From Streptomyces akebiae (GTDB taxonomy: Bacteria; Actinomycetota; Actinomycetes; Streptomycetales; Streptomycetaceae): DNA of 64,000 bases. The position numbers and the translations under genes are program-made. The stretch lies in contig NZ_CP080647.1 in assembly GCF_019599145.1 (NCBI RefSeq), forward strand, positions 9,176,001 to 9,240,000. Reading direction: 5' to 3'. This document shows positions 8,807 to 17,586 of this stretch, piece by piece; position 1 is the stretch's first letter; each line of letters opens with the position of its first letter. The notes under the pieces are model-generated. The model searched no databases and was not told the DNA's origin. It worked only from the letters and a program-made list of their open reading frames with translations.

Positions 8807-9220
8807 ATGTCGCAGAACGCGGGGCTCGGTTGGCTGCTGGACGACCTGACCGAGCGCGTGGAACCCATACGGCACGCGCTGGTCCTGTCCAACGACGGGC
8901 TGGTCACCGCGGCCAGCACCGGCCTGAGGCGCGAGGACTCCGAGCACCTGGCCGCGGTCTCGTCGGGTCTGCACAGTCTCGCCAAGGGCTCGGGTCGCCA
9001 CTTCGGCGCCGGTGACGTACGGCAGACGATGATCGAGTTCGACGACGCGGTGCTCTTCGTCACCGCCGCCGGGCCGGGCAGCTGCCTCTGCGTCCTCAGC
9101 GCGGCGGAAGCGGACATCGGTCAGATCGCCTACGAGATGACCCTGCTGGTGAACCGTGTCGGGGAACACCTCCGAGTGGATGCCAGGCACCCCGAACGCT
9201 CGGCCGCGATGGATCGCTGA
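8807..9220 (+). CDS. Second roadblock/LC7 protein (CvnB paralog)
   Basis: 137 residues; ATG 8807 follows GGGGAG at 8791-8796. It lines up closely with the CvnB upstream: LGWLLDDLTERVEPIRHALV, then LSNDGL, then HFGAGDVRQTMIEFDDAVLF. The basic Pro-rich tail of CvnB is replaced by a short DARHPERSAAMDR end. It probably pairs with or competes against CvnB at CvnD; roadblock proteins commonly homo- or heterodimerise. The extra copy after the GTPase is not part of the standard four-gene conservon. Confidence 0.9.
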   Translation: MSQNAGLGWLLDDLTERVEPIRHALVLSNDGLVTAASTGLRREDSEHLAAVSSGLHSLAKGSGRHFGAGDVRQTMIEFDDAVLFVTAAGPGSCLCVLSAAEADIGQIAYEMTLLVNRVGEHLRVDARHPERSAAMDR

Positions 9221-9350
9221 CCTGCGGGTTTCTCTGTTGTGTGCCGAGTTATCCACAGGCCCGCCACGACTCTCAGCGAACGGGCTACGGTTTTTCCCGA
9301 GGCGAGCGCGAGACCAGCGCGAGCACCACACCGTACGGGGGAGAACCGTC

Positions 9351-10412
9351 ATGTCCGGCGACACCGTCACGCAGTCCGCCACGCGCACCGCGCACACCCC
9401 GACCACCGAGCCCACCCCGACCACCGAGCCCACCACACTCACCACGCTCACCACACGACGCCGGGCCCCTGCACCGGCCGGGTTGGCCGGTGGCACCCTG
9501 CCACTGAGCCGAGCAGCCCGCGAACTGGGCCTGAAGCGAAGCGAACTCGACCTCGCCGTACAACTGGGCTGCCTGCGAACGGTCGTCGACGACGGAGGCG
9601 GAGGCCGTCGCATCACACAGGCGGAGATCGACCGGCTCCGTGCCGAGAAGGGCTTCCCGGAGGCCCTGCGGGAACGGGTCGAGGCCGTGGGATCGAAGGC
9701 AGCCGCCGAGATCCTGGGCGTGCCGCCCACACGGTTCATGCGCCTCGCGCGATTGGGCCTGCTCACACCGGTCAAATTCTCACTCAACCGCTACCGCACC
9801 GTGATCTGGGTCTATCTGGCGGCTGAGCTACGGCAGTTCGCGGCCGACGAGAGGAACACCCCCTGGCTGACGGGCCGTATCCCGGAGGATCTCAGGCGCC
9901 GGCTGGACGCGGGGCTGGACCTGCGCCCCCGGAACTGGCGAGGGCGCCACCTCGGATTCCTGCTGAGGCAGGCCGACGACCCCTGGAGCAGGGCGGCCGC
10001 TTCGGCCTCCCTGCTCGACCCGGTCCTGGTCGCCGAGATCGTCCAGGACCCCTACGAACGTGCACACCTGCATTTCCACCGGCCCGCACGAGCCGACCAA
10101 GGGACACCCGACTCGCCCGCCGAGAGGATCACCGCGCGGATCATGACCGCGGACGACCCTGATGAGATCGCGTGGCTGCGGACGGACCTTCAACAGGCCC
10201 TCATCGAGGCCCGAGCGCACCGACTCGCCCCGAGGGCCCGCCGCAAGGTGCCGCAGTCGGCGGCCTGGCACGAGACGCCCGTCGTGACAGCGCGACCGAC
10301 CCCGCGACAGCGCCGGGGCCGACGGCGTCCCGGGCAAGGCGGACCCGGCGCCGGGACGGCTCCCGAGGGACGACGCGGGCTGCTGGGCTGGCTCCGGCGC
10401 GGCCCCCACTGA
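9351..10412 (+). CDS. DUF6397-like putative DNA-binding protein
   Basis: 353 residues; ATG 9351 follows GGGGGAGA. A low-complexity Thr/Pro/Glu N-terminus (residues 10-40) contains a tandem 18-bp DNA repeat. Two MerR/excisionase-like helix-turn-helix segments follow: TLPLSRAARELGLKRSELDL with a beta-wing GGRRITQAEIDRL, then SKAAAEILGVPPTRFMRLAR with NRYRTVIWVY. The C-terminal half is helical and ends in a very basic tail. I recall this arrangement as the Streptomyces DUF6397 family; the regulatory role is inference. It lies 130 bases after the second roadblock gene in the same direction. Confidence 0.75.
   Translation: MSGDTVTQSATRTAHTPTTEPTPTTEPTTLTTLTTRRRAPAPAGLAGGTLPLSRAARELGLKRSELDLAVQLGCLRTVVDDGGGGRRITQAEIDRLRAEKGFPEALRERVEAVGSKAAAEILGVPPTRFMRLARLGLLTPVKFSLNRYRTVIWVYLAAELRQFAADERNTPWLTGRIPEDLRRRLDAGLDLRPRNWRGRHLGFLLRQADDPWSRAAASASLLDPVLVAEIVQDPYERAHLHFHRPARADQGTPDSPAERITARIMTADDPDEIAWLRTDLQQALIEARAHRLAPRARRKVPQSAAWHETPVVTARPTPRQRRGRRRPGQGGPGAGTAPEGRRGLLGWLRRGPH
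9397..9432 (+). repeat. Tandem 18-bp direct repeat inside DUF6397 gene
   Basis: CCCCGACCACCGAGCCCA occurs twice back to back without mismatch, encoding a repeated Pro-Thr-Thr-Glu-Pro-Thr unit. Two 9-bp CTCACCAC-type units follow directly. In frame, so the gene stays intact. Confidence 0.9.
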
Positions 10413-10445
10413 GCGCGCCGGTCAGGCATCCTGTCCCGCCTGCCG

Positions 10446-11321
10446 TCAGGCGCCGAGTTTCCGGAACAGCCCTTCCTGTACGACCGACACGAGCAGACGT
10501 CCCTCCAGGTCGTAGATACGGCCGCGGGCCAGTCCGCGGCCGCCGACCGCGATCGGGGACTCCTGGTCGTACAGGAACCACTCGTCCGCTCGGAACGGCC
10601 GGTGGAACCACATCGCGTGGTCCAGCGACGCCATGTCGAACCCACGAGGCCCCCACAGAGGCTCCACCGGGATGCGTACGGCATCCAGGAGCGTCATGTC
10701 GCTGGCGTACGTGAGCGCGCAGGTGTGCACGAGCGGGTCGTCACCGAGGGGACCCACGGCGCGCATCCACACCGCGCTGCGCGGCTCGGCGTGCTCGACC
10801 TCCTCGGCCGTCCAGCGCAACCGGTCGACATACCGGATGTCGAAGGGCTGACGCCGGGCCATGCGCTCCAACTGCTCGGGGAGCGTGCCCAGATGCTCAC
10901 TGATCTCCTGCGTCACCGTCGGCAGCGACTCGGGGTCCGGCACCTTGCGGGCCGGCGGCAGCTGGTGCTCGAAGCTCCCCTCTTCAGGCTTGTGGAAGGA
11001 GGCGGTCAGATTGAAGATCGTGCGGCCCTGCTGCACGGCGGTGACCCGGCGCGTGGTGAACGACCGCCCGTCCCGCACCCGCTCGACCTGGTACACGATC
11101 GGCACCCCGGGACGGCCGGGGCGAAGGAAGTACGCGTGCAGCGAATGCACGGGCCGGTCGCCCTCGGTGGTGCGTCCGGCGGCGACCATCGCCTGGCCGG
11201 CGACCTGGCCGCCGAAGACCCGCTGCAGGGACTCCTGCGGGCTGCGCCCGCGGAAGATGTTGACCTCGATCTGCTCCAGGTCGAGCAGGTCGACGAGCCG
11301 CTCGGCGGGGTTGGTCGTCAT
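10446..11321 (-). CDS. tesB: Acyl-CoA thioesterase II
   Basis: 291 residues, a double hot-dog thioesterase that hydrolyses acyl-CoA to free fatty acid and CoA in the cytoplasm. Start ATG 11321 (MTTNPAERLVDLL) follows GGAGAGGCC on the minus strand; upstream open frame lacks coding character. The E. coli TesB catalytic set Asp204/Thr228/Gln278 maps with a constant offset of four to Asp208 (YASDMTLL), Ser232 (ASLDHAMWFH) and Gln282 (VQEGLF); Ser for Thr is conservative. It lies 19 bases downstream of the helicase gene, likely as one transcript. Confidence 0.95.
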   Translation of the reverse strand: MTTNPAERLVDLLDLEQIEVNIFRGRSPQESLQRVFGGQVAGQAMVAAGRTTEGDRPVHSLHAYFLRPGRPGVPIVYQVERVRDGRSFTTRRVTAVQQGRTIFNLTASFHKPEEGSFEHQLPPARKVPDPESLPTVTQEISEHLGTLPEQLERMARRQPFDIRYVDRLRWTAEEVEHAEPRSAVWMRAVGPLGDDPLVHTCALTYASDMTLLDAVRIPVEPLWGPRGFDMASLDHAMWFHRPFRADEWFLYDQESPIAVGGRGLARGRIYDLEGRLLVSVVQEGLFRKLGA

Positions 11322-11340
11322 GTGGTGGCCTCTCCTGTGC

Positions 11341-13854
11341 TCACAGCTGACCGACGTCGGTGACCTTGACGACGGCGCGTCCCTCGGCGTCGGAGGCCGC
11401 GAGGTCGACCTCCGCGCTGATGCCCCAGTCATGATCGCCGTTCGGGTCGGCGAAGGTCTGCCGGACGCGCCACAGCCCGTTGTGCGGCTCCTCCTCGATC
11501 ATCAACAGCCGCGGGCCACGGGCGTCGGGACCGGTGCCGAGCTCTTCGTACTCGTCCCAGTACTTGTCCATCGCCTCGCCCCACCGCTCGGCGTCCCAGC
11601 CGGACTCGGCGTCCATCTCGCCCAACTCGTCCACGTGGTCGAGCGCGGCCAGTTCGACACGGCGGAACATGGCGTTGCGGACGAGCACCCGGAAGGCACG
11701 CGCGTTGGAGGTGACCGGCTTGACCTGGTCGGCCCTCTCCTGGGCCTCCTCGGCCGTCATCTCCTCGGGGTTCGCCAGCTGCTCCCACTCGTCGAGGAGA
11801 CTGGAGTCGACCTGGCGCACCATCTCGCCGAGCCAGGCGATCAGGTCCTCCAGATCGTCCGACTTCAGATCGTCGGGGACGGTGTGGTCGAGGGCCTTGT
11901 AGGCGCCGGCGAGGTAGCGCAGCACGATGCCCTCGGTGCGGGCCAGCTCGTAGTAGGACACCAACTCCGTGAAGGACATGGCCCGTTCGTACATGTCGCG
12001 GATCACCGACTTCGGCGACAGCGGATGGTCACCGACCCAGGGGTGGCTCTTGCGGTATGTGTTGTATGCGTGGAAGAGCAGTTCCTCCAGCGGCTTGGGG
12101 TAGCTGACGTCCTGCAGCCGCTCCATGCGTTCCTCGTACTCGACGCCGTCGGCCTTCATCGCGGCCACGGCCTCTCCGCGTGCCTTGTTCTGCTGGGCGG
12201 CGAGGATCTGCCGCGGGTCGTCCAGCGTCGACTCGACGACGGACACCATGTCGAGGGCGTAGGACGGGGACTCCGGGTCGAGCAGTTCGAACGCGGCCAG
12301 GGCGAAGGTGGACAGCGGCTGGTTGAGCGCGAAGTCCTGCTGGAGATCGACCGTCAGCCGGACGATGCGGCCCTCGGCGTCCGGCTGGTCGAGCTTCTCG
12401 ACGATGCCGCCGTCGAGGAGCGAGCGGTAGATCGCGATCGCGCGGCGGATGTGCCGCAGCTGCTGCTTGCGGGGCTCATGGTTGTCCTCGAGCAGATGGC
12501 GCATCGCCTCGAAGGCGTTGCCCGGCCGGGCGATCACCGACAGCAGCATCGTGTGGGTGACCCGGAAGCGGGAGGTGAGGGGTTCCGGATCGGAGGCGAT
12601 GAGCTTCTCGAAGGTGTTGTCGGTCCAGCCGACGAACCCTTCGGGCGCCTTCTTGCGGACCACCTTGCGACGCTTCTTCGGGTCGTCGCCGGCCTTGGCG
12701 AGGGCCTTCTCGTTCTCGATGACGTGCTCGGGTGCCTGTGCCACCACGAAGCCCGCCGTGTCGAAGCCGGCCCGTCCCGCGCGTCCCGCGATCTGATGGA
12801 ACTCACGGGCCCGCAGGGTCCGCACACGATTGCCGTCGTACTTGGTGAGGGCGGTGAACAGCACGGTGCGGATGGGGACGTTGACGCCGACGCCGAGCGT
12901 GTCCGTGCCACAGATGACCTTCAGCAGACCTGCCTGCGCGAGTTTCTCCACCAGGCGTCGGTACTTGGGCAGCATGCCGGCATGGTGGACGCCGATGCCG
13001 TGCCGCACGTAACGGGAGAGGTTGCGGCCGAACTTGGTGGTGAAGCGGAAGTTGCCGATCAGCTCGGCGATCTGGTCCTTCTCCTCCCGCGTGCACATGT
13101 TGATGCTCATCAACGCCTGCGCTCGCTCCACGGCCTGTGCCTGCGTGAAGTGCACGATGTAGACCGGAGCCTGCTTGGTGGCGAGCAGTTCGGTGAGCGT
13201 CTCCGTCAGCGGGGTCAGCACGTACTCGTAGGACAGGGGCACCGGGCGGGTCGCCGAGCGGACCACGGCGGTCGGGCGACCGGTGCGCCGCGTGAGGTCC
13301 TTCTCGAACATCGAGACGTCGCCGAGCGTCGCCGACATCAGGATGAACTGGGCCTGCGGCAGCTCGAGGATCGGGATCTGCCAGGCCCAGCCCCGATCGG
13401 CCTCCGCGTAGAAGTGGAACTCGTCCATCACGACCTGGCCCACGTCGGCGTGCTTGCCGTCGCGCAGCGCGATGGAGGCCAGCACCTCGGCGGTGCAGCA
13501 GATGATGGGGGCGTCGGCGTTCACGGAGGCGTCGCCAGTGAGCATACCGACGTTCTCGGTGCCGAAGATCTTGCACAGCTCGAAGAACTTCTCCGAGACG
13601 AGCGCCTTGATCGGGGCCGTGTAGAAGGTGACCTCGTCGCGGGCGAGGGCCGCGAAGTGGGCGCCCGCCGCGATCATGCTCTTGCCGGAGCCGGTGGGCG
13701 TCGACACGATCACGTTCGCGCCGGAGACCACCTCGATGAGCGCCTCCTCCTGATGCGGATAGAGGGTGAGACCGCGTTCCTGGGCCCACGACTCGAAGGC
13801 TTCGTAGAGGGCGTCGGGGTCGGCGGTCCGCGGCAGCTGATCGATGAGGGTCAC
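11341..13854 (-). CDS. Ski2-like DEAD/DEAH RNA helicase with DUF3516
   Basis: 837 residues from GTG 13854 (codes MTLIDQLPRT). Upstream the frame stays open but is non-coding in character and overlaps the start of the divergent hydrolase. Walker A STPTGSGKS (51-59), motif II DEFH (144-147), motif III SAT (174-176), and motif VI QIAGRAGRAGFD in the second RecA domain define an SF2 Ski2-like helicase. The C-terminal ~350 residues match the DUF3516 extension found in actinobacterial members. ATP-dependent RNA unwinding, probably in RNA decay, is expected by homology. Confidence 0.93.
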   Translation of the reverse strand: MTLIDQLPRTADPDALYEAFESWAQERGLTLYPHQEEALIEVVSGANVIVSTPTGSGKSMIAAGAHFAALARDEVTFYTAPIKALVSEKFFELCKIFGTENVGMLTGDASVNADAPIICCTAEVLASIALRDGKHADVGQVVMDEFHFYAEADRGWAWQIPILELPQAQFILMSATLGDVSMFEKDLTRRTGRPTAVVRSATRPVPLSYEYVLTPLTETLTELLATKQAPVYIVHFTQAQAVERAQALMSINMCTREEKDQIAELIGNFRFTTKFGRNLSRYVRHGIGVHHAGMLPKYRRLVEKLAQAGLLKVICGTDTLGVGVNVPIRTVLFTALTKYDGNRVRTLRAREFHQIAGRAGRAGFDTAGFVVAQAPEHVIENEKALAKAGDDPKKRRKVVRKKAPEGFVGWTDNTFEKLIASDPEPLTSRFRVTHTMLLSVIARPGNAFEAMRHLLEDNHEPRKQQLRHIRRAIAIYRSLLDGGIVEKLDQPDAEGRIVRLTVDLQQDFALNQPLSTFALAAFELLDPESPSYALDMVSVVESTLDDPRQILAAQQNKARGEAVAAMKADGVEYEERMERLQDVSYPKPLEELLFHAYNTYRKSHPWVGDHPLSPKSVIRDMYERAMSFTELVSYYELARTEGIVLRYLAGAYKALDHTVPDDLKSDDLEDLIAWLGEMVRQVDSSLLDEWEQLANPEEMTAEEAQERADQVKPVTSNARAFRVLVRNAMFRRVELAALDHVDELGEMDAESGWDAERWGEAMDKYWDEYEELGTGPDARGPRLLMIEEEPHNGLWRVRQTFADPNGDHDWGISAEVDLAASDAEGRAVVKVTDVGQL

Positions 13855-14020
13855 GCCCCCATCTTGCCTGCCCGCGCACCCGATGGGGGAATCGGCTGCG
13901 AGACCGAAGATCGCGAACGCTACGCTGTGGCGCCGACGCAGCGTCAGCGCACCTGGACAACTGGACAGCGGCACAAGGCGCCTGGACAGCGGCACGAACG
14001 GAATGGGACGGGGCACGGCC

Positions 14021-14815
14021 ATGATGGGACCAGCACACTCACTGTCGGGAGCCGCGGCCTGGCTCGGCGTAGGAGCCGCAGCGGCCGCCGCGGGGCACAC
14101 GATGCCCTGGCCGGTGCTCCTGGTCGGTGCGCTGATCTGCGCGGGCGCCGCACTCGCCCCGGACCTGGACCACAAGGCGGCCACGATCTCCCGCTCCTTC
14201 GGTCCGCTGTCACGCTGGGTGTGCGAGATCGTCGACAAGCTGTCGTACGCCGTCTACAAGGCGACCAAGAAGCAGGGCGACCCGCGTCGCTCGGGTGGGC
14301 ACCGCACGCTCACGCACACCTGGCTGTGGGCGGCGCTGCTCGGTGGCGGTGCGTCTGTCACCGCGATCACAGGGGGCCGCTGGGCGGTGCTGGCCATTCT
14401 CTTCGTGCATCTGGTGCTGGCCATCGAGGGTCTTTTGTGGCGGGCGACCCGGGGGGCGAGCAGCGATGTGCTGGTGTGGCTGCTGGCGGCGACCAGTGCC
14501 TGGATCCTCGCGGGTGTCCTGGACAAGCCCGGCAACGGGGCGGACTGGCTGTTCACACAGCCGGGCCAGGAGTACCTGTGGCTCGGGCTGCCGATCGTGC
14601 TCGGCGCGCTGGTGCACGACATCGGGGACTCGCTGACCGTGTCGGGGTGCCCGATCCTGTGGCCGATACCGATCGGGCGCAAGCGCTGGTACCCCGTGGG
14701 GCCACCGAAGGCGATGCGGTTCCGGGCCGGCAGCTGGGTCGAGCTGCGGGTGCTGATGCCGGTGTTCATGGTGCTCGGGGGAGTGGGCGCGGCGGCAGCT
14801 CTGAACGTCATCTGA
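14021..14815 (+). CDS. Membrane-bound metal-dependent hydrolase (YdjM/DUF457-like)
   Basis: 264 residues from ATG 14021 (next ATG 14024), preceded by GGGACGGGGC. Family marks: PDLDHKAATISRS after the first membrane spans, and the metal-binding GGHRTLTHT motif (His-rich) in the middle. Several transmembrane segments (LLVGALICAGAAL, AVLAILFVHLVLAIEGLLW, VLVWLLAATSAWILAGVL, and the C-terminal LMPVFMVLGGVGAAAAL). Related proteins (YdjM, LexA-regulated in E. coli) are called inner-membrane metal-dependent hydrolases; substrate unknown. Divergent from the helicase gene. Confidence 0.85.
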   Translation: MMGPAHSLSGAAAWLGVGAAAAAAGHTMPWPVLLVGALICAGAALAPDLDHKAATISRSFGPLSRWVCEIVDKLSYAVYKATKKQGDPRRSGGHRTLTHTWLWAALLGGGASVTAITGGRWAVLAILFVHLVLAIEGLLWRATRGASSDVLVWLLAATSAWILAGVLDKPGNGADWLFTQPGQEYLWLGLPIVLGALVHDIGDSLTVSGCPILWPIPIGRKRWYPVGPPKAMRFRAGSWVELRVLMPVFMVLGGVGAAAALNVI

Positions 14816-14877
14816 CACCCGGGCACTGCCGCCGAGGGACCGGCCGCCCAGGTCCGGGTGACGCGTTCGCCTGGGGG

Positions 14878-15348
14878 TCAGCTCGGGTGGGAGTCCTCGT
14901 CCACGATGTGCATGGCGGCCTCCTCGGCGGAGGCGGCCGCTCCGTCGATGCCTACATCAGTGGCGATCAGCCCGCTCTCCTCGTCCTCGTGCGCGCCCTC
15001 GTCGGGGGCGACCAGACGGCCGGAGCGGAGGTCTCCCACCTCGTTGTCCAGCGGCTCGCCGTCGGTGTCCTGGGAGTCGCCGATGCCGTCCCCGTCGGGG
15101 TAGGCGATGTCCGGGAGCTCCTCGGCGAGGCGCTGCTCCAGGGTCTCGCCGCGCAGCCGCTCCGCCGCCGTCACACCGGTGTGCTCCACCGCCCATGGCC
15201 GCTCGGGTGGGGACCAGCCCCGGTCGAGAGGGTCGGCCACACCGTCGGCGACCAGGGTGTCCTCGGCGTCCAGCAGCCCCGCGTCGTCCTGGATCTCGGA
15301 TCCGTCTGGCTGGTAGACGTCGTCTCCCCATCCGCCGGCTCTGTCCAC
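14878..15348 (-). CDS. DUF5709 protein
   Basis: 156 residues; GTG 15348 follows GGAGG six bases upstream on the minus strand. Strongly acidic, hydrophilic and probably disordered. It matches the actinobacterial DUF5709 pattern: DDVYQPDGSEIQDDAGLLD, then GWSPPERPWAVEHTGVTAAE, then GRLVAPDEGAHEDEESGLIA and a final GIDGAAASAEEAAMHIV. Function unknown; no catalytic residues seen. Stands alone, convergent with the hydrolase gene. Confidence 0.87.
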   Translation of the reverse strand: MDRAGGWGDDVYQPDGSEIQDDAGLLDAEDTLVADGVADPLDRGWSPPERPWAVEHTGVTAAERLRGETLEQRLAEELPDIAYPDGDGIGDSQDTDGEPLDNEVGDLRSGRLVAPDEGAHEDEESGLIATDVGIDGAAASAEEAAMHIVDEDSHPS

Positions 15349-15804
15349 GGGTACCTCCAGTGGTGGGGCGGGCCCGGTGCCACCGTTCGGCGACGGTGGA
15401 CGCACGGACCGCTGGGCGACGGCCCGAACCCCGCGAACCGGGCGGTTCACGGGCGTCCCCCGAATCAGTGCCCACCACCAGCCTTCCACTCGCGTTCGGC
15501 ACCGCGCAACGGCAGGGCGACCGCGGCCGCCGGGCCCTGCCGGGGCTGGTCGGCACGGCCGGGGCGCAGCCGACTGCCCGGGCAGGTGCTGAGGCGGCCG
15601 CCGAGGCAGGTGAGGAGGCGACGGCCGAGGCAACGGTGGGGCCCGCCGCCGAGGCCGGTGCGCCTTGCGGTCCGGCGGCAGGGCCCCGCCGGTGCGGCCC
15701 CACCCGTCGTGAGCGCCGTGCAGGAGCCGAACAGGGGCCTGGGCTGGGGCGCCGTCCGGTCGGTGACGGCCGTTCTCCGCCTGGTGGCGGCGCCCCCGCG
15801 CCGG
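15349..15804. other. 456-base non-coding spacer
   Basis: Lies between the DUF5709 start and the stop of the ABC subunit, all on the minus strand. Open frames exist on both strands but show no recognisable protein; the plus-strand reading is an Ala/Glu/Gly low-complexity repeat (GAGGC-rich near 15590-15650). It should contain the terminator of the ABC operon and the DUF5709 promoter, neither of which I can place with certainty. Confidence 0.3.
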
Positions 15805-17586
15805 TCAGCCGTGCCACGACCTCCACAGTGCGGCGTACGCGCCGTCCGCCGCGACGAGCTGGTCGTGGCTGCCCAGCTCGCTGATGCGGCCGTTCTCGAC
15901 GACGGCGATGACGTCGGCGTCGTGGGCGGTGTGCAGGCGGTGGGCGATGGCGACGACGGTCCGGCCGTCGAGGACGCGGGCGAGGGAGCGTTCCAGATGG
16001 CGGGCCGCCCGTGGGTCGAGAAGAGAGGTCGCCTCGTCCAGGACCAGCGTGTGCGGGTCGGCCAGGACCAGCCGGGCCAGTGCGATCTGCTGGGCTTGCG
16101 CCGGGGTGAGCGTGAACCCGCCGGAACCGACCTCGGTGTCCAGCCCCTCGTCCAGTGCCCGTGCCCAGGTGTCGGCGTCGACCGCGCCCAGCGCTGCCCA
16201 CAGCTCGGCGTCCTGCGCGCCGGTGCGGGCCAGGAGCAGGTTGTCGCGGAGGGAGCCGACGAAGACGTGGTGCTCCTGGTTGACCAGGGCGACGTGGGAG
16301 CGGACGTCCTCGGCGGGCATCCGGGACAGCTCGGCACCACCGAGGGTGACGCGGCCGTCGCGGGGCGCGTAGATCCCGGCGAGCAGTCGGCCCAGGGTCG
16401 ACTTGCCCGCGCCGGAGGGGCCGACGAGCGCGAGCCGGGTGCCCGGCGCGACCTCCAGGGACACCTTGCGCAGGACGTCCACGCCTTCGCGGTACCCGAA
16501 GCGCACCCGGTCGGCGTGGACATGGCGCCCCTCGGGAGCCACGGTCGGGTCGCCCGCGTCCGGCTCGATGTCCCGTACCCCTACCAGACGGGCCAGCGAC
16601 ACCTCGGCAACCTGCAGTTCGTCGTACCAGCGGAGGATGAGGTTGATGGGGTCGACGAGCATCTGGGCGATGAGCGCGCCCGTGGTGAGCTGCCCGAGCC
16701 CGATCCAGCCCTTCAGGACGAACACCCCGCCGATGATCAGGACGGACCCGAGGACCGTGGTGTGCGTGAAGTTGATGACGGGGAAGAGCACCGACCGCAG
16801 CCACAGCGTGTACCGCTCCCAGGCGGTCCACTCACGGACCCGCTGGTCGGAGAGGTCGATGCGGCGTGTGCCGAGGCGGTGGGCCTCGACGGTGCGGCCG
16901 GCGTCCACCGTCTCCGCGAGCACGGCGGCGACGGCGGCGTACCCCGCGGACTCCGAGCGGTAGGCGGAGGGGGCGCGCTTGAAGTACCAGCGGCAGCCGA
17001 CCACCAGCAGCGGCAGGGCCAGCAGGACGGCGAGCGCCAGCGGGGGAGCGGTCACGGCCAGGCCGCCGAGGAGCAGGGCCACCCAGACCACGCCGATGGC
17101 CAGCTGGGGCACGGCTTCACGCATGGCGTTGGCGAGCCGGTCGATGTCCGTGGTGATGCGGGAGAGCAGGTCACCCGTGCCGGCACGTTCCAGGACACCC
17201 GGCGGCAGGCCGACCGACCGCACGAGGAAGTCCTCGCGCAGGTCGGCCAGCATCCGCTCGCCGAGCATGGCGCCGCGCAGACGTACCTCCCGTACGAAGA
17301 CGGCCTGGACGACGAGGGCGGCGACGAACACCGCCGCGGTGACTTCCAGATGGAGTTCGCGCGCCCCGTCGGAGACCCGTTCGACGAGTGCGCCGAGCAG
17401 GTAGGGGCCCGCCATCGAGGCCACGACCGCGATGGTGTTGACGGTGATGAGCAGGACGAACGCCCGGCGGTGCCGGCGGAACAGTTCGGCCACGTAGGCG
17501 CGTACGGTCGCGGGGGCGCCGACGGGCAGGGTGTTCGCCGTTGTCGGGGCGGCCGGGTCGTAGGCCGGGGGCGCCACGCCGATCAT
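15805..17586 (-). CDS. ABC exporter half-transporter with degenerate signature motif
   Basis: 593 residues: six-helix type I exporter membrane domain (residues ~35-310), then a nucleotide-binding domain. Intact Walker A GPSGAGKS (~390), Q-loop VNQEHHVF, Walker B TLVLDEATS with catalytic Glu, and H-loop IAHRLHT. The ABC signature is lost: LTPAQAQQ stands where LSGGQ is expected (~492). The ATG overlaps the upstream subunit's stop (ATGA), so the two are co-translated and should form a heterodimer. Substrate unknown. See the partner at 17583-19415, which has the mirror-image defects. Confidence 0.95.
   Translation of the reverse strand: MIGVAPPAYDPAAPTTANTLPVGAPATVRAYVAELFRRHRRAFVLLITVNTIAVVASMAGPYLLGALVERVSDGARELHLEVTAAVFVAALVVQAVFVREVRLRGAMLGERMLADLREDFLVRSVGLPPGVLERAGTGDLLSRITTDIDRLANAMREAVPQLAIGVVWVALLLGGLAVTAPPLALAVLLALPLLVVGCRWYFKRAPSAYRSESAGYAAVAAVLAETVDAGRTVEAHRLGTRRIDLSDQRVREWTAWERYTLWLRSVLFPVINFTHTTVLGSVLIIGGVFVLKGWIGLGQLTTGALIAQMLVDPINLILRWYDELQVAEVSLARLVGVRDIEPDAGDPTVAPEGRHVHADRVRFGYREGVDVLRKVSLEVAPGTRLALVGPSGAGKSTLGRLLAGIYAPRDGRVTLGGAELSRMPAEDVRSHVALVNQEHHVFVGSLRDNLLLARTGAQDAELWAALGAVDADTWARALDEGLDTEVGSGGFTLTPAQAQQIALARLVLADPHTLVLDEATSLLDPRAARHLERSLARVLDGRTVVAIAHRLHTAHDADVIAVVENGRISELGSHDQLVAADGAYAALWRSWHG

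Noticed and set aside
15349..15804. Ala/Glu-rich plus-strand frame in the spacer upstream of the DUF5709 gene
   Set aside because: Low-complexity translation, no ribosome site and no family match; treated as non-coding.
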